This document shows positions 1 to 11,710 of a stretch of DNA of 64,000 bases, piece after piece. Source of the DNA: Antedon mediterranea (Eukaryota; Echinodermata; Crinoidea; Comatulida; Antedonidae); NCBI RefSeq assembly GCF_964355755.1, contig NC_092673.1:18295001-18359000 (forward strand), read 5' to 3'. The translations under genes and the position numbers were made by a program. Position 1 is the stretch's first letter. Each line of letters begins with the position of its first letter. A model generated the notes under the pieces. That model saw only the letters and a list, made by a program, of their open reading frames with translations. It ran no database searches and was not told where the DNA came from.

Positions 1-85
1 CGTAAGACTTTTTTATTTTTGTGATGTATTGAAATGTTAAACTTCAAACTTCGAATTGCAATAAAGAAACATTGAATCGAATACA

Positions 86-529
86 ATCTATATATAAATT
101 ATGGTTAATTCTGACATAGGCGAGCACAATGCAAAAACTTCGGTACAAATCTCCGCCTTGGATACCTACCTTATCTATCTGAGATGTACCGCGAAACGTA
201 GATTTGATAACATTAGTGTTCACGCCAACGCTATTGTTCCATATTTATATCTTAGGAAGATATATAAAGAGTTTTTTAACAACATTTATGATTTCAACAT
301 TAGATTTTCCTTTCAATTTCAATTCTTCCCTAATTTCCGGGTTTAAGATAAGTTCACCTTGCAACAACCTTAGTTTCAAATATTTTCTCTTTTTTAAACA
401 CAAGGGAGCAGTTAAAATAATAGATTTGACCCTAAAGGTGACTGGAAACAGGCACTTTCCATCAATCAATACAGTGTCCCTTTGGAAGACGAAAAATATG
501 TCAGAATTAACCATAATTTATATATAGAT
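86..529. repeat. Hairpin-forming element with 33-bp perfect inverted ends
   Basis: Bases 86-118 and 497-529 are exact reverse complements (33 of 33), enclosing about 380 bp. The ends start ATCTATATATAAATTATGG. No convincing target duplication is visible next to the ends. Short ORFs start inside each arm, so both begin with the residues MVNSDI; this is a by-product of the symmetry, not evidence of coding. A small MITE or a local inverted duplication would explain it. Confidence 0.6.
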
Positions 530-919
530 ACCACGCGTGTGTGAAGGTACAGTAGTTAAATAATAGGAATTATACTGCAAATTAATAAAGATCAAATTAA
601 ATATACGCCATAAAGAATCAGAATATATTGTGGGGAATAGTATTATAAAATTACATAGGGAGATTTGATGATAAGACATTTTTCGAGTGAAATCCCGATA
701 GCTGAGTTTTATTGAGTAAGCTTGCAGGAATAACTGTAGGCTATCTTCCTGTGTCCCATTAGGACCAAGATGTCTGCCCATGTTGCAAGCCGTAATGTCT
801 TCTTTCTTGGGCCCACTCTGTCACGGCAGTTAGTTTCAAAAGATGATTAAATTAAATAATGTATTAATAATTATTAGGATGGTATTCATTTGAATAAACG
901 CCTCTCAAATAAAACATCA
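530..919. other. No gene recognised
   Basis: AT-rich sequence with no ORF that resembles a known family and no clear repeat structure. It lies between the hairpin element and the Copia gag remnant and may be decayed transposon sequence. Confidence 0.4.
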
Positions 920-1333
920 CTTTGAATAATTTTACATGTCTTACACCATCGCTGTGAGTTAGTTTGTTTGTTTTTGTAACAGTCTTTTGCTTTATGTCCA
1001 GGCTTTTTACATTTGTAGCAGATTACTGTAGTTGTTCAATTGGATAAGTTTTCATGACGGAGTCGTTAACGTTGGTATTTACCATTTTGCTGGCCTTTAA
1101 ATTCTCTTCATAATTTTTGAGAGAGGTCTTAAATTCTGATAATGTTGGCTGATTTTTCTGTGTTTAGCGTATTATACTCTTCTGGTAGTCCTTTCAGTAC
1201 CATTGACATTAGCAGTGAATCACTGACAACTTCCCCTGCTGTTTTTAACGACACTCCAATCGTTTCTGCTTTCATCTTCAAAGAACATAATTATAAGTAC
1301 ATTGTTATTACTCTCGGTTTTCCTCTACCCAGG
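920..1333 (-). pseudogene. Copia-type gag, C-terminal part with zinc knuckle (broken)
   Basis: Read on the minus strand this encodes GKPRVITMYL, then a stop where the family usually has the LYTEL-type segment, then KMKAETIGVSLKTAGE and VLKGLPEEYNTL, motifs typical of Ty1/Copia gag (UBN2-like). Further on comes a CCHC zinc knuckle, CYKCKKPGHKAKDC, at about 979-1020. Several in-frame stops lie between the segments, so this copy is dead. Its N-terminal half lies at 2391-2676, on the other side of an inserted DNA element. Gag normally packages the element RNA. No protease, integrase or RT of this element is seen, since it runs off or is lost to the left. Confidence 0.75.
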
Positions 1334-2390
1334 CAGGCCCGTAGCCAGGGGGGGTTTTTATGGTTCGGGCGAACCCCCCTTTACAGCGAACCCCCCTTAA
1401 CCGACTGCGAACCCCCATCCCCGACATGCCCAATACCTCACCCCAATCTGCGAAAATCGTCCAAATACGTGCCCCACAGTACAAAAAGTTGTTCGTAAAT
1501 TAAAAAATTTGTTAACTCGTTCGGAATAACTCATACAGTACCTTCTTCCCTGTATGAGCGTACTTCGAGCGATATAGTCTGTAAAGAGTTGCAAATGAAT
1601 TGCCGATTTTAACCTGAAAAATAAATGTTTGGTCCCTGCATGTAACATGATATTGACGCGTCTCACAGCGAGCTGGGGGACGAACGATTCGTACAAAGGA
1701 CACCGCCAGAAAACTGCGTACCAATTGTTTAGATCACTGGCAGTCAGGCAGCATGCATAAAGTATATACAGTAGCCTTCCGACATACATCAGTATTTATG
1801 TGTGGCTATGAAGTATAATGTATCATAGAGGATTATAGTGAATATTAATATTTTACACTATAATATCTATGGTATCATGTACTGTAGTTCACATTATGAC
1901 ATCCGATTATTTTTTTCTAGACCACCAGCCGATACGTACTCAAATGTATCAATATCACCTATTTACATTGGCATATTTAATTTCCTCAACAAATTGCTGT
2001 AAATAAATATTATAGATAGAGCTATAATAAGAATTGCATTTGCCTTCACCCAGTGTGCTTTTTTCGGGGCTTTTCCTAGACGTACGTTCGCATTGAACTT
2101 GAACGCAAAACAAAATATCGAGTAAATGATCAAACAATTGGCGGTTCCGCACAGAGCACGCGCATCTAACATACGGCAACAAATGTTATCGTTTAAATAG
2201 TCCACGAGTCCAAGTACGATCGTTTTGCTCATTGGTAGCATGCTGCATGAGAGTGTCTTTTCCGGCCATCTAGGGGTGTCATTTAACAAAATTTGCTTCG
2301 CCTCAGGCCCACCCCAGGGGGATGGGGGTGGGGGTAACCCAAATACTTAATGTGCGAACCCCCCCTTGACAGATCCTGGCTACGGCCCTG
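1334..2390. mobile_element. hAT-like non-autonomous DNA transposon, copy 1
   Basis: Ends are CAGGCCCGTAGCCAGG and, inverted, CAGGGCCGTAGCCAGG (one mismatch). It is flanked by 5-bp CCAGG / CTAGG, an imperfect target duplication. A second copy at 58320-59682 has the same ends and a perfect 5-bp duplication GTTGG, which fixes the boundaries. Runs of G and C follow each end (GGGGGG and CCCCCC). Short minus-strand ORFs inside have no recognisable transposase motif. It inserted into the gag coding region of the Copia element. The superfamily is inferred: CAGGG ends fit hAT, but most hAT elements duplicate 8 bp, so another superfamily is possible. Confidence 0.75.
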
Positions 2391-2676
2391 CTAGGTAATG
2401 TTCACGAAGGATTGTTAGCGCTTTACGCCCATCATCTTTAGCATCACGAATAATCAGTGATAGCGACCTGTCATCTAGACATTGAACAAGCTCCGCAAAA
2501 GCATTTGCATTCTTGTTTGCATCAGGAGGATATTCGTCTCCTGGATTTATTACACCATGCAACTTCTGTAGACGCATATATCCTAAGAACTTAACTTCCC
2601 AGAGTTCATACTGGGACTCATCGCCGTTGAATAATATTCTTCTGGGCCCATAACCTGTTAGATTATGAGTAGCCAT
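2391..2676 (-). pseudogene. Copia-type gag, N-terminal part
   Basis: Minus-strand reading starts MATHNLTG at 2676 and continues with LFNGDESQYELWEVKFLGYM and LSLIIRDAKDDGRKALTILREHYL, the typical start of Copia gag (DUF4219/UBN2). It stops being gag exactly at the 5-bp target duplication of the hAT-like insertion; the next gag residues continue on the far side at 1333. The start fits the usual leader position just inside the LTR at 2731. Confidence 0.8.
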
Positions 2677-2730
2677 AATCTCGACTTGGAAGCAAACAAC
2701 AACGGATAAAAATAAGATATAACTCAACAG

Positions 2731-3045
2731 TGTTACATGAGAACTTGAACTAACAGTTTATTCAGAACTTGTATTATATTATATATGTACAGTACAATGA
2801 AATGTGATTGGTCAGTTAATAACCAGAAAAGAGGTGGGGCATTCCACCTATCAGTACATCAGGTACTTATACACCTGTCATTAATAAAGGTGCTAAATCA
2901 GATGTGTTTAGTATAACTTGACAACTGACCTCCACTAGGGTATAATTATTGACTGGTTCCAAGACTACAAGACTGGTATCACTGACAACTTAATGGATCA
3001 TATAAACAGACTTATTATAATTAGATGAGAGCCTATACTTCAACA
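2731..3045 (-). repeat. Copia LTR, copy 1
   Basis: On the minus strand it begins TGTTGAAGTATAGGCTCTC and ends GTTCTCATGTAACA, with TG..CA borders as in Copia LTRs, 315 bp. It lies directly upstream of the gag start on that strand. The ten bases AACTCAACAG border it at 2721-2730 and again at 3046-3055, between this LTR and a second LTR, so the arrangement is LTR - 10-bp leader - LTR rather than LTR - body - LTR. Confidence 0.7.
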
Positions 3046-3055
3046 AACTCAACAG

Positions 3056-4206
3056 TGTTACATGAGAACTTGAACTACAGTTTATTCAGAACTTGTATTA
3101 TAATATATGTACAGTACAATGAAATGTGATTGGTCAGTTAATAACCAGAAAAGAGGTGGGGCATTCCACCTATCAGTACATACACCTGTCATTAATAAAG
3201 GTGCTAAATCAGATGTGTTTAATAGTATAACTTGACAACTGACCTCCACTAGGGTATAATTATTGACTGGTTCCCAGACTACAAGACTGGTATCACTGGC
3301 CCCGTTTCTGCTGCCAAAAATATACCGTATATATACGGTATATTTTATATACGGTATATTTTTTGGCAGCAGAAATGGGTCTCATAAAAAATATACCGTA
3401 TATATATGCGGTATATATACCGCATAAATATCCCCATCGTTTGTGGATATTATATTATACGGTATATTCCAAAATATACCGTATATTTCGTACCCCGTTT
3501 CTGCTGCACTCAAAATATACCGTATATGTGACCCGGCCCATGACACGAGGTCAAAAACTAACAGAGCGTGACGCGTTTGTTTGGTTTTTCTGCTGCATTG
3601 ACACACACGTGTATAATAAGCAAGCAACAGATCAAAATATCACTGTGGACTGAAGAAATAACTATTTTTGCAATTCAATTGTGGGGAGAAGCGAAGGTTG
3701 GGGGGAGACTACATGGCAACAGAAGAGATACCGAGATTTACAAAAGTATCTCAAACAAAATAAAAGCAGAATTTGTGGTAGACTTAATAACACCAAAGTT
3801 ATCGGCAAACGCCGTCGTCTTCTTTACATGAATGTAGTCAATGCCCATTCTACATTTCTAGATTGTTTGTGCGATGTAAATTCGTTGCCACTTCTGATCA
3901 TTAGATTTAAAATAGAAAGCAATGCTAAGACGTTTTGAGAAACCATCATTGTTTTGTTTTTGTCATGTAACCTCACTACACGAGACTCTAGGTCAATCCA
4001 TACTTCCGTCTCACAAAATGCATTTTGGGTAATGAAAGCCAACTTTTTTTACAGCCCACCCACGAAGTATGTGCAGCGGAAACGGTGTACGAATTTCATA
4101 TACGGTATATATACGGTATAGTTATACGGTATATTTGGGAGTGGCAGCAGAAACAGGGCCACTGACAACTTAATGGATCATATAAACAGACTTATTATAA
4201 TTAGAT
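3056..4206 (-). repeat. Copia LTR, copy 2, split by a MITE and truncated
   Basis: Bases 3056-3297 and 4161-4206 together match the LTR at 2731-3045 almost base for base. The copy is interrupted by the element at 3298-4160, with a 3-bp ACT duplication. It ends at about 4206, before reaching the terminal TGTTGAAGTATAGG sequence present in copy 1. Confidence 0.7.
3298..4160. mobile_element. Harbinger-like MITE rich in palindromes
   Basis: Ends are GGCCCCGTTTCTGCTGCC and, inverted, GGCCCTGTTTCTGCTGCC, with 3-bp target duplication ACT. Comparison with the intact LTR copy 1 shows the empty site directly. Subterminal DNA is packed with the palindrome ATACCGTATATATACGGTAT, and further copies of the end sequence (GGCAGCAGAAA, CCCCGTTTCTGCTGC) occur inside at about 3365 and 3494, as if ends had been duplicated inward. 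No transposase ORF. End sequence and 3-bp duplication fit PIF/Harbinger; this is inference. Confidence 0.7.
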
Positions 4207-5088
4207 TCTTCTTTTTGAAATTTGGAGGTTTTACAGTATAAGTTTTATATCGACTTTATTTCTGCTAAATCTTTATAAATAACCGTTTAAATCAGTGGGT
4301 CGTCATCGTCAGATGGGTCAGCAACTGTTATTTTGCATTGCAGGTCAAAGTTACACAGCATTAACCGTTATTTTTAGTTTTTAGGCTGCAATTTAACAGG
4401 TTGCTGAAAATTGGTCCTGTTAATTTAGTCACATGGTTAATAATCGTAACTGCAAGCTGGTAATCTGTCAAACAACTATTATGGATAAAATAGTTTAATT
4501 ATGATTAAAACACCATAGCCAGTTTTTCCAACCAGGTGATATTTAATAATAATGTAGGTTTTAGCAATCACAATGTATGAGAGCCCCTGAATATCAACTG
4601 CCATTAATTTTTCCAGCTGGAAGTTTTATCTTCTATAAATAAAGTTGAAATAAAAAAACAAATAAAACCAATAGGCTTGAGAGTCCAAAGTTTAGTTTAA
4701 TTTACAATCTTGAAATACAGTAACAACATCATACAAATTTAATTACTTTTATGATTATGTTCCTGTCTGAATGGATAGTTTTTTACATAATGTAAGTATA
4801 AAATACATAAGTGTGACTTTTGTGTAGTTTAATTATTATTAATATCCTAATTTCTTTTACTATTCTGAGATTATTGTAACAATACAGACATTAGTTTTTT
4901 TAATTGCTATCTTTTGAATGCAAATTTTTGAGCCATAATTACAAATTTATTATGAAAAAGAAAACCCATTTTTAAAAGCAACTTATTAACTTTGTTCAAA
5001 GATTATGAAAATCATGAATATTCTTTTTATCAATGGTCATTTTCATAAATACACAGATAATGATGCATTATTTCTTGCATTTTGACAG
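4207..5088. other. No gene; upstream intron relic of locus A
   Basis: No coding sequence recognised. Towards its right end short stretches (GAAAAAGAAAAC near 4954, and ATCAATGGTCATTTTCATAAA near 5029) match intron sequence upstream of the ankyrin exon of locus C (near 52568 and 52687). The duplication therefore included intron as well as exon. Confidence 0.45.
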
Positions 5089-5178
5089 GAAAAATTTGGT
5101 ACAAGCCTTGGACAGGAAGGATTTACAAGCAATTGAACAAATTTGAAGGACAGAGCCAGATCTAGTTTTGCCCCAAGT
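5089..5178 (+). pseudogene. Decayed ankyrin-repeat exon (locus A)
   Basis: After a TTTTGACAG acceptor the frame reads NLVQALDRKDLQAIEQI, stop (TGA at 5144-5146), RTEPDLV. This aligns with the intact ankyrin exon at 52751-52827 in locus C (LHRNDFQTVKHICRTQPDLV); the stop replaces a cysteine codon. The donor site is not clearly preserved. The remnant sits about 1 kb upstream of UPA-domain exons, with no Roc or COR sequence between, so the central part of the ancestral gene appears deleted here. Confidence rests on a 60-70 bp match in the same frame plus matching upstream intron. Confidence 0.65.
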
Positions 5179-6111
5179 CTAGTTATTTCGAGGCTTTTCC
5201 ATGTTTGTAAGACGCTTATAGAAATTGATTTGCAGACCGCAAACATCAGATAAAAATGACGTAGGTTAACATACCTATATTTGGCTATATGGGGCGGGCT
5301 GTATGTAAATATGAATGATTAAATGGATGTCATTTTGGTTTAAAAAAGAGTACTTACGATCGAGACGAGTAAGACTTTTAGTTGAAACTGAAACAACAAT
5401 TGTTGAAATGTAAATTGTGACATGTATTATAAGAGTGTTGCCCAGTGTTTGTGTTGTTTGTTACAATAACAAGACTACTGTAGGCCTAGCGGTTGTACTT
5501 GTATGAGCAAACTGGCAACTAAAATGCCAATATGGGCCTTGCTATACATACCACCGTCATTACTACGCTGGGCAGGTTGGATCTGGGTGGGAATTAATGA
5601 TAACAATAAGATCCAGTTTTCCTGTTTTTGGGGAAAATCCCATTACAGTACACTGTTTACCAGACTAGGCGTATAAAACCATTTCCATATCTAGCATTCA
5701 CAGAAACTTACATCATCACATCATCACTTCGCGTGTACACTAAAATCAAATGTACATACGCGTGTGTGTCTCCACATCATCAAAACATAACATAGCACAT
5801 GCGCATCATCTTAGTTGTTCAATCTTTGAAATTTCCAAAAATGCATATTTTCAAGTAAGTAGCCAATCGCATGCAGCTGTAACCAATCAACTGGATAATC
5901 GTATGCACCAAGAATTCTTGGTTTCAAGCTCAAGTAGTATACGTATGAAACCATAAGTGCCAAAATATTTATCTTTTTTGCCATAACACATTTTTTGTCA
6001 GAAAAACTTTTTTCTACATACCTATACTACCACTACCTACCTACCCATCAATTTTTGGGTATTTAACAAAACGCACAATACATTTTTTTTTTTGGGGCCT
6101 TTAACATTGAA
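5179..6111. other. No gene recognised between ankyrin and UPA remnants
   Basis: No Roc, COR or ZU5 coding sequence could be read here in any frame. This is where those exons would lie if locus A had once matched locus C followed by locus B. An internal deletion is the likely explanation. Confidence 0.4.
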
Positions 6112-6342
6112 AATCGTGTTAAAGATAAAAGGAAACAAAGAGCATTGAAAAGTGATGAAAAGGACATAAAGGTCGTTGATTGTATAATGTTTAATTATTT
6201 CAGTGGGTACACTTTACTAGGTCGTCTAAGAAATTTCTTTAGAGCTAGTACGACAAAAAAACTGATGTTAGTAGTTTTTGGAAAGATGCTTGCAAATGAA
6301 TATCAACTTCAAATAAGACTTTGTAAGCCGTCAGATGTAAAG

Positions 6343-7415
6343 GTAATTACTATAATTTGTTATGTTTAAAAATTGTATTGTGATAATCTGATTCAGTTGA
6401 TTAAAATAGATTACTGAGAATCTTGTATTTGGTAGATAACAATACTAATCAACAATACTAAATCTCTTTATGCAACTATTTATTTGTATTAGTATTTGTA
6501 TTATTGTTTGTTTCTTGTGATATGAACTAAAAATTGAATTAAATCAATTAAGTTATTACCTATAAAAGTACCAAAAATGATTGTCAAAAAGACATTTTTA
6601 GTTTAGCATTATTTGACCGATGATTTGCTTGTTGCACAACATATTTTTTTCATGCAAATAATTTAAAGTAGCATATCTTGATAACATTTGGACTGATTTT
6701 CAGATGATATTGATATCTTTGGAATGTTGTTTTAATTATTTAAAATATCATTCTTTATTTTCACACAACTATGGAATGATCTGCTTGTGATGATCTGTAA
6801 ATTCATTAACTTTGACCTTGGATTTCATCTTGTGAGATAAGATAACATTTTGTAAAAATTATCCCCTACATTAAGCTTGATTCCCACTTGGACAGAGGGT
6901 ACACACAATGCAAGTGAGTTGACCAATTACAAGCAACAGTTAGGATGAAGGATCCTTAGTCAAGTTACTCTGGTTGCATTTATGCCATAGTGTCCGAGTG
7001 AGAACCAAGCTTTATATAAAAAAACGTTAGGATATACTATTTTTTTGGCTGCTTTTGAGCTGTTATTTGTACTTTACTAATATAAAATACTTTTTGATAG
7101 TGAAATTCATACCAAATTTAGCTGAATAACTGTCTATATTTTCAGAATATCAATGGTTTTTATTAGTTTTCATGGTCCAGATATATAATTATTACTCCTC
7201 TTCACCCAGTGGTGGTTAGCCCAGATAAATAGACATTTCTTTGTATCAGTTTTTTTATTGTCTTTAAATTGATTGATGATTTAATTGAATTGATTCCTGA
7301 TCATTTACAAAAGAAAGAAACATAGGTTATTATTGCATTGTATAACTTACTCTTCCCTTATAAAATAAAGAAATGTGTACACAAATAGTATATTAAATAT
7401 AAATATGTGTTTCAG
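6343..7415 (+). other. Intron of locus A
   Basis: GT at 6343 and TTTCAG at the right end. AT-rich, no coding sequence or clear repeat seen. Confidence 0.5.
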
Positions 7416-7550
7416 ATGATAGAAGAAGAGCACAGAGAATTGGGTGAGCAGCATTTAATAGCACCTGTACATATATTTGCTTTGTATAAAGACATGAACA
7501 TTGCTGTAGCAGTATCAGAACAGGAATGGAAAATTCAGAAAGCAAAACAA

Positions 7551-8900
7551 GTAAATGTAATACCATTATTATACCATAGAGATATGTTCACTATAATATC
7601 TCTATGATTATACAAATTATAGGTACAGTATCACAATATTTTTATATGTTTTAGTACTGAATGTGATTTACACTTAATTGTAAACACATGAGTTTGGTGT
7701 AATGGGTATATTTGTATTGTATTTTGTATTTTATTCTTGCACATTCAACAGTGTATACACGTTGTTTGTCCAGCGGGGGCCAACTGCAGTACGTATAAAA
7801 AAATACACGTTATACGTTCAGCGACTGTACGTATAACTATCTTTTATTATACTGTACGTCCAGTGGCGGTACGTATATCCTCCCTAAATATATAAACATG
7901 ATATAATAATATTCCTAAGTTCAAATCCCCTTTTTTGGTCATTTTAAAAATATTATTTTATGTTAATTAAAAAAAAAATGTTTGTGACATGACATTTCAA
8001 GTTCGACAAGGTTCTGATGGAAACTGTGACCTGTAGACAATGAAATATATTAGGTTTTTCTTTTTTTATTGTTACCTTAACCTTTGACCTAAGGCTAGGT
8101 CATCAAATCATAGTTTGAAGGGTTAATAATCATCCACCAGTCTAGCAGCAATTCAGTGCAGGCTGAAGCTTCCTCTTTATAAAACACCATTGTGTAGGAC
8201 CAGATTACCGGTATTTTCTCATTTTTAGATTTCTCATTTAGACATATTCCAGGGAAAAATGTATTTTAAAATTTTGTTTAGCAATTATTGCTAATCAAAC
8301 TGATTTTTTAGTTGAGAAACATAGTTTTGTATTGTATTTTTTGCTACACAATTTTAGAAATGTGTAGCAATAAGGTTGTTTTGTATAGCTTTTTGCTATG
8401 CTACACTGGCGAAATTATTCCCTGTATTCCACAGTAAAATTAATTTAGAAAAATTAATTCTGTAATGGTAAAAATTAACTATAAAAAAGCATCCATCATC
8501 CTTATCTTATAACTAATATTGAAACGTAAGATTTTGTGACACCTTACCAAAAGTCGGATTAATTTTTTTATCTATTAAACAACATCATTTGACAAATTTG
8601 TTTTTCTCCAAAAATAAAACTTTCAGACATTACATTTAGAAAACTATAAATTGGGCCAGTTGGTGACCAATATTGAGAGAGTTGATTGAAAGCGTAACCA
8701 GTATAAAAAAATATACTGCAAAATAATGGTTTTTTGACATGACCTTGAGTCAACTACTGTAGCATCTTGAATGTTGACCTTTTTTATGGTTTTTGCCAAC
8801 ACCACTGGTTTAAACAGTATTTTATTATAAACAGTTTATTTTAACAAACCATTGGAGCTGCTGTAACTTTTTATCTGAGTATGGCTTCTTTTTTTTCTAG
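7551..8900 (+). other. Intron of locus A
   Basis: Bounded by GTAAAT at 7551 and TTTTTTCTAG at 8900. Apart from the palindromic GTACGTATA cluster at 7745-7890, no recognisable content. Confidence 0.5.
7745..7890. repeat. Cluster of GTACGTATA / TATACGT motifs
   Basis: Three degenerate units combine a TACGTATA-type palindrome with a GTCCAG(C/T)GGCGG or TTCAGCGACTG spacer. They sit inside an intron of locus A. Similar CGTATACG clusters occur at 14150-14365. Confidence 0.45.
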
Positions 8901-9214
8901 ACTGTCGCTGCTGAATACCTATGGCGTGAAACACCTTTGAAGACATTTCTTTTAGAAAGAGGTAATTCATCAGCAAAAGTCCTAAAGGCAACATTATTAC
9001 TGTCACAAGAGTCAAATGATATTGATCCAGTAGAAGTGTATTGTAAGTATTTAAAATGCAACAAGTCTAAATTTAGAATGATGATTGTAATAAATAAAAT
9101 GCAGTATTCAAATAGTGGTAATCAGACATTAACCATCCATGACTATAACTACTGTACCATTTTTAGAGTAGGGGTGGAAACAATGTAGATATTGGCTTGT
9201 TTTTTTTATCTAGC

Positions 9215-9320
9215 ACTACAATAATAATAATAATAATAATAAGCTTTATTTAATCACGGATACTTAACTCAACTAAAAGTTGTTTTTCAGTAAGACCATG
9301 CTCAAAGGAAAACACCAACA
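9215..9320. repeat. (AAT)n run with repeat tail
   Basis: Eight ATA/AAT triplets are followed by AAGCTTTATTTAATCACGG and TTTTTCAGTAAGACC. This looks like the 3' tail of a retroposon. No body was identified. Confidence 0.35.
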
Positions 9321-9679
9321 ATAATAAATGTAAAAAGCAGATATCAAATCAAATAATAAAACAATTACAGAAGCAAAAAACAAAAGCAGATAATAAAACA
9401 ATTACAATGAAATAAAATGAAACAAGGATACACTTTGGTTACATTAGTCCAGTCAGTCTAATGATATACCCACCACAAATTGCAATAGTAACAAAGCAAG
9501 TATTTTTTAATTCCATATAAAGTGTAGAACGACATACTAAAAGTCATCGAAAATCCAAGCATTGGATAAAGGGGTCAGAGGTCAATGAAGGTCATTTTAA
9601 GTCAAAATTAATATTCACCATTTATTACATATATTTAACCATTTGAAATACATTATATACAAGTGTGATTTATAATCTT

Positions 9680-9964
9680 AATGTTGTTCGATTTATATAG
9701 CGCTTTTATACAATCAAAAGATTGTCCCAAAGCGCTGAGAGAAAAACAGAAAGAAATTACAAAGAAAAAAGATGGGGTTTTAAGAGTGTTTTGAAAACAA
9801 TGATAGAGGATGGATTTTTAATAGGATCAGGAAGATTTTTCCACAGTTTAGGAGCTGCAACTGCGAAAGCTCGATCACCAGAGGTCTTAAGGCGACTGGG
9901 TGGAACAAAAAGTGCAGATGGATTAATGGTTGTCCGAAAGCTTATTAAATTTTCTATTCAGTGA
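9680..9964 (+). repeat. Dispersed SINE-like repeat fragment
   Basis: Begins near ATTTATATAGCGCTTTTATA, a motif shared by many dispersed repeats of marine animals, and contains an 80-codon open stretch (FFHSLGAATAKARSPEVLRRL) recalling the translated sequence of a widespread repeat. It lies in the large intron of locus A. Treating it as a gene is not justified. Confidence 0.35.
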
Positions 9965-10439
9965 TATCAAACTTATTGTCATTACATTTTATTTAGAATG
10001 TCATTTTTGCTGAAAAACACAACATAATATGTCAATTTTGGCTAAAAATGTTGTTTTCGCTGTAAACAACAATGGTATACACACAGGGATACCTTGGGGT
10101 GAACATTTCAGTCCAACGCGATACACATGACCAGTTCAAGATGTAGCATGAGTGACATCTCCGTTCCTGTTGCTTCTGGATGATCTACATTCCATTTTTC
10201 CAGATAGCATTTTTTTGTTGGCATGGTTACAGAATTTATATTGGGATGTATAAGTATAATATTTTAACGATTTTTTAACCAGTAGTAGAAATACAAAGAT
10301 GTTCAACAGCAGTTTGACAATGACCTCCATGTTGTATGACGTTCGGACTGTCTGGGCTGGATTGTCAACGGACCTGGTGATTGAAAAGGTTTCTATGAGA
10401 AGCATCGAAGAAAACCAGAGGTTTGACCAGAGGTAGAGG

Positions 10440-11710
10440 AATGAGTACATCCAGACCAAATCTGCGCTGAAATGAATGTAATGCCTTGCAATAGTATCAG
10501 GGCGCAACATAATACCTTATGGCCACACGTCAGGGATACAATGACAATTGAAAAATCAATTTGGTTACGACTCGGAGACTTCATACCATTGACACAAGAG
10601 TTACCGCAGGTGACTCGGAATATTGGCAATGTGTTATTAAGCATTGGATATTTTGGATGGATGTTAGGCCAGAAAGTCTTGCAATGTATATGACAACAAA
10701 GTCATATGTACATACAGGCAAATATGTGTGCATCGATCCTACAGTTCCAGAGGAACAACTTCCTTCTGAATAGTCTAACACATCCATCTCACTGAATGAT
10801 GTCCAGTAGGCCTACATTCTAGATGGTAGTGCTCTACTGCACAGCATTCCATGGAATAGTGTAGAGATCTGCAAAAGATATTGCTCTGCCATCATAGTCT
10901 TTGATGGTTATGAAAGCGGCTCGTCCACTAAAGACGGCGCACATGGTAAGGTGGGTCAGGTGGTAGTGTCCCTGTACATTTTACCAGTGACATGTTCCAC
11001 GAAAAAGGATCACTTTCTGTAACAAACAACAATTTATAAATCTTCGTAACTAGTATTTGAACAACATGGCAATGAGTGAATGCAGCTGCTGATGCAGATG
11101 TTCTTTCAGATAGTACAAAAAACCATTAAATCAGCAAACAGGAAAACATCTTGTAATATTCTTTAGACTGGAACTGGTTCAATACAACCAGTACTTTTGA
11201 GAGACGTCTGTGATAACCTTCTGTTTGCTCATGCGATACTGGTGACACAATATTACATCCAGAGTTTTCGGAATTGGAAAACAAGTGGCTCTAAAAAAAA
11301 GCTTGTCATTGCACTTATTTCTTGACATGCTGTAGTTTTCAGATGCAAACAAGCTACAAAGGATGACATTGTGGTTGCTAGAGAAAATGCTTTAGTGTGT
11401 CTGTACAATAGATGACATGGACAACGTGGAATGCCTTTGTATTATATATATTTCTATAAGTACAAACTTGCATATCGCCAACTTCATAAGCGTATCCCAA
11501 CCAAGGTACTTAACATCATGTTCAAGTTCAAGTTATCTTTTAGCAATGGAGTGGGGTTGGTATGTGTACCGAGGACTGGGGATGGAAGATCAGATGATGG
11601 AAACATGGTTCCTCTACACACAGACTTAAAGCCAGCACCTGAGTATCTCCTTGAAGTATTCAGGGGTAACTAGAAATAAATGTGGTGAATGCAATGGCAT
11701 TGCACTGAAC
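10440..11710 (+). pseudogene. Degenerate copy of an uncharacterised repeat-borne gene family
   Basis: Broken segments read in the plus direction: AYILDGSALLHSIPW near 10814, AIIVFDGYESGSSTKD near 10893, and PLHTDLKPAPEYLLEVFRGN near 11611, followed by CGECNGIAL. From memory, an uncharacterised protein family abundant in aquatic invertebrate genomes carries an LDGGALLHR-W segment, a VFDGY..GPSTKD motif, and near its end a WGW..DG...DMDAGPESLL-type segment with trailing cysteines. The order here is the same. Many stops and frameshifts make it a pseudogene. It sits in the last large intron of locus A. Function of the family is unknown to me. Confidence 0.5.

Noticed and set aside
1397-1789. Minus-strand ORFs inside the hAT-like element (and the matching ones at 58383-58718)
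   Set aside because: Conserved between copies only because the element is conserved. No transposase or other domain motif, and frames differ between copies.
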